This document shows positions 25,468 to 35,200 of a DNA stretch of 64,000 nt, piece after piece; the first letter of the stretch is position 1; each line of letters starts with the position of its first letter. The notes below the pieces were generated by a model that saw only the letters and a program-made list of their open reading frames with translations, made no database searches and was not told the DNA's origin. The translations under genes were made by a program, and so were the position numbers. Origin of the DNA: Rusavskia elegans (Eukaryota > Ascomycota > Lecanoromycetes > Teloschistales > Teloschistaceae); contig SAUG01000044.1 in NCBI GenBank assembly GCA_011316305.1, positions 62,001 through 126,000 of the forward strand, written 5' to 3'.

Positions 25468-26296
25468 TAGACTGGTCGGTTCGGGTCGGATTCTCGTCGA
25501 ACTACCGAGTAGCCGACCCGATTTTAATAATCCGATCCGAATTCGACCCGATTATATTATATATTAAATATATTATTACTTTAATAATTAAATGGCCTAG
25601 GTGGCGCAGTAGCAACGCTGCGTAACCTGGAAGCCCGGCGGATCTAGCGCTCTTCGGAGTTAACGGAGTTAATCCGATAGGTCGGGGGTTCGAATCCCTC
25701 GAAGGCTAACCTAATATTTAAGTTTTTTCTATCGACCCTAGTCGATTTTTATAGAATTTAAAATATAGAAAGATTATATAGTAGATCGTCTCGGCCTAGC
25801 CCGATTAATCGAATTAAATTAAGTTAATCAAAATTAAATAGATTACGGTTTCTCTCTGGATTTTAGTCTAGATCTAGCTCCTTCGGGAGTCTTTAATTAA
25901 GTTTTCGGTAAAGATTCGAGTCTAAATAATTACGTAATCTAATCGATTAGTACCTCTAGTACTAATTCGTAAAAGACAATTAAAAATCCGAATAATTAAT
26001 CGTATATATATATAGAATAATTAAATAAAAACAATATATTTAGATAATCTATTTATTTTTACTATAGACTTTCTAGTTAAAATAGGTAATTAATTAAAAT
26101 CTTTTTAGTAAATTTATATAAATATTATACTAGCTTTATATTTTTATACTAGAGTCTAATAGTTCTAGCGGATCGAATCGAATTATAATTTCGAATTCGA
26201 AATCTGATTAGATCGGATTATATTTTAGTCTAATCCGATTCGGATCGAATTAGATTAGTTAACCCGGATTCGAAATCCGACCCGACGGCCAGTCTA
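25468..26296 (+). mobile_element. hAT-type MITE inserted in F, itself carrying a SINE
   Basis: Ends TAGACTGGTCGG... and ...GACGGCCAGTCTA, like the 5.36-kb hAT element. The flanking 8-mers are TATATAAA (25460-25467) and TATACGGG (26297-26304). They differ only by C-to-T and G-to-A changes, so they are a target duplication of which one copy was RIPped. Without the SINE it is about 400 bp and resembles the MITE at 61641-61961 throughout. Confidence 0.87.
25594..26015 (+). mobile_element. tRNA-derived SINE, copy 1
   Basis: 422-bp element flanked by the 11-bp duplication AATAATTAAAT (25583-25593 and 26016-26026). The head has RNA polymerase III boxes: A box TGGCGCAGTAG (25602-25612) and perfect B box GGTTCGAATCC (25687-25697). 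The body is shared with copy 2 at 31844-32281, including the segment around TTCGGGAGTCTTTAATT. There is no coding frame. It would be mobilised by a LINE; none is visible in this window. The tail is short and AT-rich rather than a clean poly(A). Confidence 0.88.
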
Positions 26297-26533
26297 TATA
26301 CGGGGCTATATTTAATTAAAAACTACTTTTTCTAAATAAATTATTATAAATAAAACTTTAACTACTTTTTTTAGAAACTGATTTATATATAGTAAGAAAT
26401 AGATGTTTATCTAAATAAACTAAAGTTTTAAAAATCTTTTATTTCCTTTATTAATATTTAGCGTTACTATTTTAATAGTATTAATTTATTCTATAGAGTA
26501 GGATACCGAGACTAATATAGTAAATTATTAAAA

Positions 26534-26943
26534 TATAATATTTTTATATATCAAAAGATATTACGTTTAAATCTAGCTATAGCCGTAGATATAATATAAA
26601 CTATTAAATAATAAAAGAATACTAATATAAATTATTATAACTAATTTCGTATAGCTATAAAAGTATTATTATAATACTAGAAAGTATCTTTATTATAAAA
26701 GTAATTAAAAAAAAATAACTAGGGGTATTTAATAATTATATTAATAACTAATAAAAAAAATTATCTAGTAGAAATAAAAAGCGATATATATAGTAAAAAT
26801 AGCCGATAATATCGATAGATAGCCGTCTACTAAAAGTTTCTATTATAAAAATCGACTTTAACGGCTATAGACGACTATAGATAATTAGTTTCGTTTAGCT
26901 AGCTAATTTTCCAGAATATTTCTATAGAATCGTGGACGTAATA
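26534..26943 (-). repeat. 5' LTR of element F
   Basis: 410 bp, heavily RIPped (starts TATAATATTT on the plus strand for TGTAACGTC, ends GACGTAATA). Confidence 0.86.
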
Positions 26944-26948
26944 TTATC

Positions 26949-27540
26949 GTCTAGTAGAAAGTCGTAGAAGCAATAATAGTAGTTTATAATAATACGTATT
27001 TTGAATGAATATAAAGTAAATATAAAATAAAAATAATAATTTAATAAAGGATTTAATAGAATAAAAACGATTAACTGCGCTATAAACCTTGTTTAACTGC
27101 TTTGTAAAAACTTTTTACTATATAAATAACAACTGTTATTACCGTATAGAAACTACGGTAATAAAACGTATATATATAATATTCAATTTTCATTTCGAAT
27201 AGAAATTCTATAAAAGATTATTTATATTATAAATACCAAGATACGAGCCAAAATTGTTTTGGTTATATTATTTGTTTTTGCGCTTATCGCAGGTATATCT
27301 ATCTGAAAAATAAAGAAATTACAAAAATGGTTATCCAAGCCCTTATTACAATAAGTAGTTTTTATTCGATTGCAAAACAAACTCGAAGAGTAGAAAACTA
27401 TAGATTAACCGGTTACAAGGTATTGTATATGGTATTTACCTCGAGCAGTTGTACGACTTCAAGCTCAATCAGGAGCAATAGACGAACTTCACGTAGTAAG
27501 AGGAGATATAGGAAACAATTTCATTGAATTTTGGATATAC
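26949..27540. other. Little-RIPped host-like DNA without a recognised gene
   Basis: Base composition becomes more balanced and CpA/TpG reappear. A small open frame at 27327-27527 (66 codons) has no features I recognise, and the two other plus frames across the same bases are equally open over short distances. I do not call it a gene. It may be the 3' flank of the broken gene to its right. Confidence 0.4.
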
Positions 27541-27544
27541 TATC

Positions 27545-28400
27545 TTTTCCTCCTCTTCTTTTTCTTCTTGCCCGTCTTTTCTCCTTCCATTGCCCGCTCA
27601 TGTAAACCTCCAACAGACCTCAAATACCTACTAAGACCAAGTCAATTGTGGAGCCCCCGTTTTAGTATGGTTTTGAAGGTTCTCAGTTATAAGCCCGGAT
27701 TTCGCTATCCTCCGCAGTAAATCATTATTATTCAATTCGGAAAAATTACGATATTACGAAGTCGTCCGTTCAATTCCACCTAAGTATTAAAATCAATTTG
27801 GCAGATTACGCCACTTATTCAGAACGCCGCGAGAAGATATCCTAGCCGAGAGGACCTTTGATAACCAATCAATATCAATTCCAGCTTTATACCTCGGCTG
27901 TAAAGCTGAGAGGGTATGTAAACCTCTAATAGACCTTAAATATCTACTAAAATCAAGTCAATTGTAGAGCCTTCGTTTTGGTATGGTTTTGAAGATTTTT
28001 AGCTTATAATCCTCAACCGCCTTCTCTCTCGCCGTCTGCTTTCCTTCCATCTGCTTTATCCGTTTATATCTTCTCCGTCAACTTGCTTTATAGACGTGAA
28101 AATCCCCGGAGCCGGCCCTTACTGAGGAGTCTTAGACGTTGACGACGATTTCGGGGTATGTGGCGAGGGTGGAGGGTTTCGAGATGGTGCCATTTGCCGT
28201 GGTGGGGAGAAGAGTTTCAAGTTGGTTTGCTTGCGCGGAGACGTGTGTGAGGGTGCGGCAGCGGCGATTCTCATCTTGGCGACCTTCTCCGCGCGCGCTG
28301 CTGATGGGGAGGGGGGTTGCTGAAGTCTGGCAGGCGTCAGAAGACGAGAAATCTAACTCGTGAATATTCGTAGATACTGTAGGGTTTCGGCAAGTTATAT
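27545..28400 (-). pseudogene. Broken PRKRIP1/DUF1168-family gene, split by a TRIM-like element
   Basis: On the minus strand from about 28400 the frame reads LTHVSAQANQLETLL, YPEIVVNV*DSS, RAGSGDFHVYKAS*RRRYK. This follows the family core (SSAGAGSGEFHVY..RRREY) found in PRKR-interacting protein 1 and its fungal DUF1168 relatives, proteins associated with dsRNA binding and the spliceosome. Two stops interrupt it: TAA where a VQGSS-type Gln is expected, and TGA where Arg (CGA) is. Both are single C-to-T changes. After removal of 27601-28011 and one CTCA copy, the frame continues into a lysine-rich tail (GEKTGKKKKKRRKR) and a natural TAG at 27545-27547. The N-terminus and start are not found. Clearly a pseudogene here. 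Confidence 0.82.
27601..28011 (+). mobile_element. TRIM-like element (411 bp) inside the DUF1168 pseudogene
   Basis: Two direct terminal repeats of 94-95 bp (27601-27694 and 27917-28011), both beginning TGTAAACCTC, flank about 220 bp without coding. A purine tract GCTGAGAGGG stands just before the right repeat, and CTCA flanks both ends (27597-27600 and 28012-28015). These are the marks of a terminal-repeat retrotransposon in miniature. The right repeat differs from the left mostly by C-to-T and G-to-A changes. The repeats end in C rather than CA, and I see no clear primer-binding site, so a different origin of the duplication is possible. Confidence 0.62.
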
Positions 28401-28640
28401 CATTTATGGCGGTCGATATATATCAACTAACGACGATTTACGGGCTATTATTAATTAAATCAGCGCTTTATTTGGAAACAAGTTCCTCCTTGACTCTTAT
28501 CCTCTATTTTATTCGATAGAATACTCTAGTTCCGAGATCATTAGCGTCACTCAGTCATCTGTCGTTCTCTTCGATAATATCAAACGTTCGCTGGCGAATC
28601 ATTTATAGCGCCGTTTGAAATCCAATAAATATAATTTTTA
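28401..28640. other. Host-like flank, nothing recognised
   Basis: Balanced composition with intact CpA sites; it probably contained the 5' part of the DUF1168 gene or its promoter. No start codon, TATA-like box or other feature can be supported. Confidence 0.35.
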
Positions 28641-29329
28641 AACTGAAATATAGTATACTGAAGATGCGAGATAGAAGATAGAAATATAGATAACGAAGAC
28701 TAGGCGTAAGACAGATATAATACTATATTTATTTTATATAATATAGATATATAGATATTAAAATAAAGACTATATTTTTAGATAGAGGCCGATAAAATCG
28801 TAAAAGAAATAAGCTATATAGGAAAGATAATATAAATATTATTATAGAAATTTACATTCCGGGCCAATAGTAAGCGAAGTTCGGATACTATATGATTACT
28901 ACAACGATACTAATCAACGGAACTGTTCGTATCGATATAAATATAATATATCAATAGGATATAAATAGTATTGTAAATACGTACGTTCCTTTGTCATTTT
29001 TGATAGATAGATATATCTGGAAGTGTCAGTATACAGAAAAATCAAAATTTAAATATTAATTATATATTTTTCAAAAATTTATTTGAATTTATTTTATATA
29101 TAATAGTATATACCAAAAGGTAATACTAGTTTAATAAAATAGAAAAAATATTTAATTAGGTGAATTAGATAGTTATAGCGTATTCGCGCGTTAGATAAAT
29201 AGATAGTTATTAGAAATACTATATTTTTCCTCCATTCGCTAGTTTATATAATCTAATAAACTTTTTTACATTCGATCTTTTATTATTAATAAATATATTC
29301 TTGTTTTTTTTTATCGTATCCGACTTTTA

Positions 29330-29895
29330 GCTTTTATATAAAAATCCCGGTAAAGATATATAGTAAAAAAACTCCGGCTATAGGAATAGCAACGTTTAGA
29401 ATTGAATTTAAAAGTTTTAAAATAAAATCTAGTTTACAATTTTATTTTTATAAAATTTTAATAAATATTCTATTTCAAAAAATAATATAATTAGTACTTT
29501 CGTTAGATTATCTATCCGAATATCTTCGAAGGCGGTTTATCTAAATACTAATTACTTTTTTTATAATTTTTAAACGAAGTTAGTAGCGATATATAACTAT
29601 TAAATTATATATATATATATATTATAAAATAGTAGATTTACGATTTCGAATTATCTATATATTATTGTATTTAATTTTCGTAAAAGAATTTATATCTAAT
29701 ATAATATCACTAAAAAAGCGATTTTACTATACAGTATCTTTTACTGTTAATATAATAGTAAGTAAATCTGTTTTAGTAGTATTTATAGTTACTATCTTTT
29801 ATTTAGAGGGTTTCTAATTAATTATACCGCCGAACTATTTAAATCTATCTTTTTAAATATTGAATTCAATATCTAGAATATCGGCGAAAGATAAA
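29330..29895 (-). pseudogene. Copia RNase H remnant of element K
   Basis: Reads GGIIN*KPSK*KIVTINTT (Copia relatives have YGGIIDWKASKQ.TVT.STTEAE), with stops at Trp and Gln positions, and continues through the ALWW..LF-like segment (VQQNRFFSDIILDI). It is cut at 29900 by insertion of J. Confidence 0.75.
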
Positions 29896-29903
29896 TGGAA
29901 TAT

Positions 29904-30118
29904 TGTAGAATTCCAAACTGATTTACTATAACTATAGAAAAGTGAAGCATTTATATATATAAATATTTCTACGCTAGACCTATATCTACTTCTATACCCG
30001 CTCTTGCGATTAACGACCGAATTGGTTAGTATTCGAATTCGTATATAACTATAAGATCTAAATCTATATTCTATAATCTTTTAAACTATTTATATAGTTT
30101 AAGATTTTAATTACTATA
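29904..30118 (-). repeat. 3' LTR of element J
   Basis: 215 bp, same length as the right LTR; it keeps the TG start, while the CA end has become TATA. Confidence 0.87.
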
Positions 30119-31829
30119 CTTTCCTCTTCCTAAATAAAAAATAGAAGGGAAGTAAATATTCTCTAAAGCTAAATAGTAATAGATATAAAACTATAACTAA
30201 TAATAATTAATAAAATAAAGCGAAAAATAAAAGTTTAATTTTATATAATTTATATAGAAGTAAATAAATATATTAGCGGAAGCTCGCTATCGATTATTAT
30301 AACCTCGAACTTTATAACTTTCGAAGTTTTTCTTTTAATAATATTATCGATTATCTATTTTATTAATAGTAATAATAACTATTATAGTATATCGTACCTA
30401 ATCCGGCAGCGTTTAGAATTATTATAAAATCTTTATATAATAATCGATAGTATACTAATAAAGTAGTAATAATTATTTATAGCGATAAATACTATCTTTA
30501 TATAGTATCGGAAACTTTAAATTAGATATATTTAATAAATATAATATTAATATTAATAGTTCCGTTAATTTATTTTAGAAAGTATTACTATCCTAGATAA
30601 TTTCCGGCGTTAGAATATCGAGATTTATATAGGATTATTCGGCGAGTTTAGCCGATTTACTAAAATTATATACTTTTAAGAGTTTAATACTCTTTTAATA
30701 TAAATAAGACGTCCTTTAAATATATATAAATTACTTCTTTTCGAATAATTAACTTTTTTCTAGCTATATAAGATTTAATCGAGTAAGTTTTATAGCTTTT
30801 ATACTAGTAATCTTACTTGTCCCTTTATATATTATATAAGTATATAATAAGAGTTCGGAGGTATATATAGTAACTATTTATAGAAATACCGCTGAAGTAA
30901 ATATTTATATTCTTCTTTATATAGATTATAGTCTATAGTCGGTATAGAACTTTTATTACGGGTATAGATCCCGTAATTTCCTAGAAAATAAACGGGTACG
31001 AGAGCTAGAAACTATATAGGCGATAATCTTCTACCGTTTCCTCCTATTCTACTATAGCTATATCGATTATTATCGAAGCGAATTATAGACTGTAATAATT
31101 TTCCGTCCGATTCTCTATAGAATAATAGGAATTTCGGTCCTTTAGCTTTATCTTTCTAGCCTACTATTAATTACTCTAATAGATCTAGATATAAAAATAA
31201 ACTTTCTATAATTTAAGCCGAGACCTTATTAATAAATATAGCTAATAGAGGAAGAGCTAGTAGTCGTCTGTTAGTTAGATTTCTATTATATATATTAAAG
31301 ACTATAAACTCGTTTAACTATATATTTTTATTAGATATCCATCGTATTTAATTAGAATTTTAATTCGATTCCTTATCTTTTTAGAGATTATCTTTTATCT
31401 TCCCTATATCTTCGGACCTAGAAAATATATTACTTTTACCTCCTATTTTTATTATATAGTACTATATTTATATACTAGAAATATAATATATAGCAATTTA
31501 ATATTGTATAGAATAGCTCTAAAGCGAGAGGGAACGCGAATATATTAACTTCGATTTTACTAATAAAAATCGCTCTAGTCTTTATTAAATACTTTGGCTT
31601 TATCGGAGGCGGTAAATATACTAAAATAGAAAAATAGAAAATTGTTATTTAGACTTCGGCGTAGCTATATTTAAGGTACGATAGTTATATTATAAATGGC
31701 GGCTCTATTATATTTTAACTTTATATTAGAATATAAGAAATCTAACTTTCTAAATATTTAATTTAAATTCTTCCGGTTTAATAAATATATATTATATATA
31801 TCTCGGGAAAAAAAACCGTATCTAAAATC
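30119..31829. other. Region between integrase and 3' LTR of J
   Basis: About 1.7 kb that is longer than a normal Gypsy 3' leader. Both strands contain stretches of about 100 codons with only RIP-type stops; for example the minus strand reads KAKGPKFLLFYRESDGKLL near 31120. I cannot match this to a family or decide the strand. It could be an extra ORF as known in some Gypsy elements, or chance. Confidence 0.35.
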
Positions 31830-31843
31830 GCTATTAAATCTTT

Positions 31844-32281
31844 TTTTTTTTTTTTTTTTTTTTTTAATTATTTTCATTCGGATTTTTAATCGTCTTTCAC
31901 GAATTATAACTAGAGATACTAATCGATCAGATTACGTAATTATTTAGATTCGAATATTTACCGCGAATTCAATTTAGGATTTCCGAAAGAGCTAGACCTG
32001 GACTAAAATCCAGAGGGAAACCGTAGTCTATTTAACTTTAATTAATTTAATTTACTTCGATCGAATCAGCTATTTTAAACCAAGACAATCTAGTATATAA
32101 GCTCTCTATATAAAAACTCTGTATAAAAACCGACTTTATTAATAGAAAAAACTTAAGTATTGGGGTTAACCTTCGAGGGATTCGAACCCCCGACCCGTCG
32201 GATTAACTCCGTTAACTCCGAAGAGCGCTAGATCTACCGGGCTTCCAGGTCACGCAGCGTTGCCACTGCGCTACCCAGGCC
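31844..32281 (-). mobile_element. tRNA-derived SINE, copy 2, with poly(A) tail
   Basis: 438 bp on the minus strand. The 14-bp target duplication GCTATTAAATCTTT is perfect (31830-31843 and 32282-32295). The 3' end has a 22-25 base A run (plus-strand T run 31841-31865). The A box TAGCGCAGTGG (32263-32273, minus) and B box GGTTCGAATCC (32178-32188, minus) are consensus-perfect. Folding by eye does not give a 7-bp acceptor stem, and the boxes are unusually far apart, so this is a SINE head rather than a tRNA gene. It looks younger than copy 1. It is inserted in J downstream of the integrase. Confidence 0.93.
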
Positions 32282-32299
32282 GCTATTAAATCTTTATTA

Positions 32300-35200
32300 A
32301 ATATAATTCTAAAAGTTAATAAAAAGTCTCGCTTTTAATATTATTTTAGAATTATTTATACTTTTATTTCTTATTTTATAAAAAACCTACGAGAATAAAT
32401 TTTTTTTAAAATAAATAAAAGGTAAAAATATTATATTTGATTTAAAAAAAATATATGATTTAACGTATACGAATATATAAAATAATAAATAAAATTAAAA
32501 ATCTAATTAATCTTTCTCTTTTCTAAAAATTTATATTTTATTATTTATTTTTTTATAGAATTTATTTTTAGGTATAAGTTTAAATTTAGATAAATAATTA
32601 TTATCTAGATTTTCCGCTAGTTTTAATTTATAAAATTTTCCTCGCTTACGTTTTCCGTTTAGCGGAAGCTATTCTATAGTAAGTTTCTTTAATTTTCTAC
32701 GCTTATAGAGTATTTTTTATCTAATAATAATATCTTTTTCTATAAAATATTTCTTTATATATTTTCTATTAATTATATATATATTAGCTAATTTACTAAA
32801 AGGTTTTAGATTATAAATATTCAAGATTTCTATTTAAATAACTTTATATAGACTATACTAGTTTATTTAAAAAATTTAAAATTATTTAATTCTAATTAAA
32901 ACTATATTTTCTTTAATGAAAATATTATCTTTTACTTTTAAATTCTATATCTTTTTATTAGCTTTTATTTATACTGTTATATCTTTAAATACTTTAATTC
33001 GATCGCGCGAAAAAAATAGTATAGAATTAATTCTCTCGTTATATCTTTTCGGAGAAAGGCTAGAAATATTAGTCGGTAGTATCGGGTTAATACTATAAAG
33101 TAAATAGAAGGTTAAAAATCTAGTAGTTATATATATACGAAGGCGTATAGTAAATAGAGCCTAGTTTAAATAAAGATTCTAAGTTTTTTTCGGCTTTCCG
33201 ATATAATACTTAGTAAATATTTTCCCGAAAACTCTATTAAATCTTTTAATAGTACTATTTATTCGTAGGTAATAGAGTATTATACCTCGATACTTAACTT
33301 CTAATCGGCGATATACCTTATTTATAGCTAGAATCTAAAGATTTATACCTCGATTAGTAATAATCTCCTTCGGAGAATCGTAATTACGGTAGATCTAATA
33401 GATAATAAATTCGGCTAGTATTTCTACTATTTTTCGCCGGAATAGATTGGGGAAATCTATTAGAGTTTGATATAGTAGACTCTTTTAGATTGGTGTGGTA
33501 TAGGTTTTAGAAGCCTTTAATCCAATCTATTTAAATAGTATGGATTTTTTAAATTGTTCTACGAGATATCCTGTATCTTTTTCCGTTAAATCTATACGTA
33601 TTAGACCTATTTTACTATATTTTTTCTTTAAATCAAACTTCGACCCCTATCCTATTAAAAACCTACACTATTTACGCTCTAATCTATAAAATCCAATACT
33701 TTATTGATATGGGTTTTACAGGCTAAAACCTACACCAATCCAATCTATTCCGGCGAGAATCTACTATTATATTTAGAAGCAACTAAACTATAGACTATCT
33801 GATAGTATAGTTATTTAAAGTTATTATCTATTAATTACCCTATTCGGTCTCTAGTAAAAGACTAATAAAATCGAATCTCTAATATTTAAAAGGATTTAAT
33901 CTATCTTTCTAGATACTAGAGAGATATATTATATCCCGTTTAATATTATAAAAGATAGTAGTAAGCTAATATTGGGGATAGTATTTAATATAATACTTAA
34001 TATTTTTTTTTATCCCGGGCTACTACTATTTTATACGAATAAAATCTACTATTAATTTATATAAATAGTATTTATATTATTTATAGATATCGTCTTAAAA
34101 GTTCATACGAGCCTATACTAGCGTATAAAGTATTTAACTATTCTAAAACGAGACTCGGAACTTTACTATATTATCTTTAATTCAAAGATAATATTTATAT
34201 TTTTATAAAGTAGCTTTTATTTCCGGATTATTAGATAGGGTTTCGGATTCTATATAAATACTAATAGCGTTATTAAATAAAAGCGTATAATTATTAGTTT
34301 CACCGGTAAATAGCTAGAAATCTCTTTTTTAATTTAATATATCCGCTATCGTTATTTTACTACCCGGTTTATATTTAATATCGAGTTTATATTTTCTAAA
34401 ATCTATAAACTAGCGAATAAACTTTTTAGACAAGTTTAGTAGTAGTTTTAAGATATTATAAAACTATATAATCCGTTTTAATAATTATAGTTATTCTATT
34501 TTTAATATAGTAGGGCTATTACTATAGAGATTTTTGAATAGTAAAAAGTTTTTATTTATAGGTAGTATAATTACGTTTTATAGATATAAATACTTTACTT
34601 TCGAAATTAATAGACTATTTAATATAATCGGTTTTAATTTAATAGAAAACGACGTTCTATTTAAAGTCGGAAGTATTCGTTTTAATAATTAAAGATAGAG
34701 TTATATTAGACTAAATAAATATTTTATTATTTATTATAATATTTTTAATTAGTTTATACTTTTTATCTTCCGAGCTCTAAATTAATTTATAGAGAGGCCT
34801 GTATATTAAAATAAAATCTTTTATAAATCTCCGGTAGTAGATATATAATTCTAAAAAGGACTATATATTATATATTATTTATAGTAGTAGCTAGTCTCTA
34901 ATAGCTTTTACCTTCGCTGTATCTATACGGACTTTTCTATTACTAATAATATACCTATAGAATTTAATATACTTCTAGAAAAACAGATACTTTAAAGGTT
35001 TCGTAAATAGTTAGTTTTTTCGATTATTTCTATAATAGCTTTAATATACTATAGTTAATCCTCTTTAATATTTAAATAGATTAAGTTATTATCGAAGTAA
35101 ATAACTATAAAATCGTCGAGAAACGGTTTAATTATATTATTTATTATAGTTTAAAATATTATAGGTATATTCGTTAATTTAAATAGTTTAATTAAAAATT

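Larger units (their letters stand above)
23400..26520 (-). pseudogene. Gag remnant of element F
   Basis: Minus-strand frames match the better kept gag of G: capsid part around 25460-25020 and 26500-26300 (split by the MITE) and a CCHC-like series YYLYKKRKYFKNNN near 25010-24970, where TGT has become TAT. The region further downstream has TTTATTTAGTTTT triplicated at 24061-24098, a local repeat not seen in G. Confidence 0.7.
23339..26943 (-). mobile_element. Element F: gag-bearing LTR element, 3' end lost
   Basis: A minus-strand element whose 5' LTR (26534-26943) is intact while the 3' part is replaced by E. Its interior aligns along its whole length with element G's interior (54693-56980), apart from the MITE inserted at 25468-26296. 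It encodes gag with a zinc knuckle near 24970-25015 but has no RT or integrase in its visible part. The right-hand flank starts TTATC (26944-26948). Confidence 0.83.

Noticed and set aside
25594..25710. tRNA gene (also the minus-strand copy at 32160-32281)
   Set aside because: A and B boxes are perfect, but the acceptor arm does not pair over 7 bp, the spacing is too long, and both copies continue into a shared body with target duplications: a SINE head.
27327..27527. 66-codon open frame in the host-like island
   Set aside because: No recognisable domain, a Ser/Arg-rich end typical of a wrong frame, and two other plus frames are equally open.
28139..28363. 74-codon open frame on the plus strand
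   Set aside because: It is the shadow of the minus-strand DUF1168 pseudogene, whose frame matches family motifs.
32916..33098. 60-codon open frame
   Set aside because: Lies antisense to the end of J's pol; hydrophobic AT-rich composition only.
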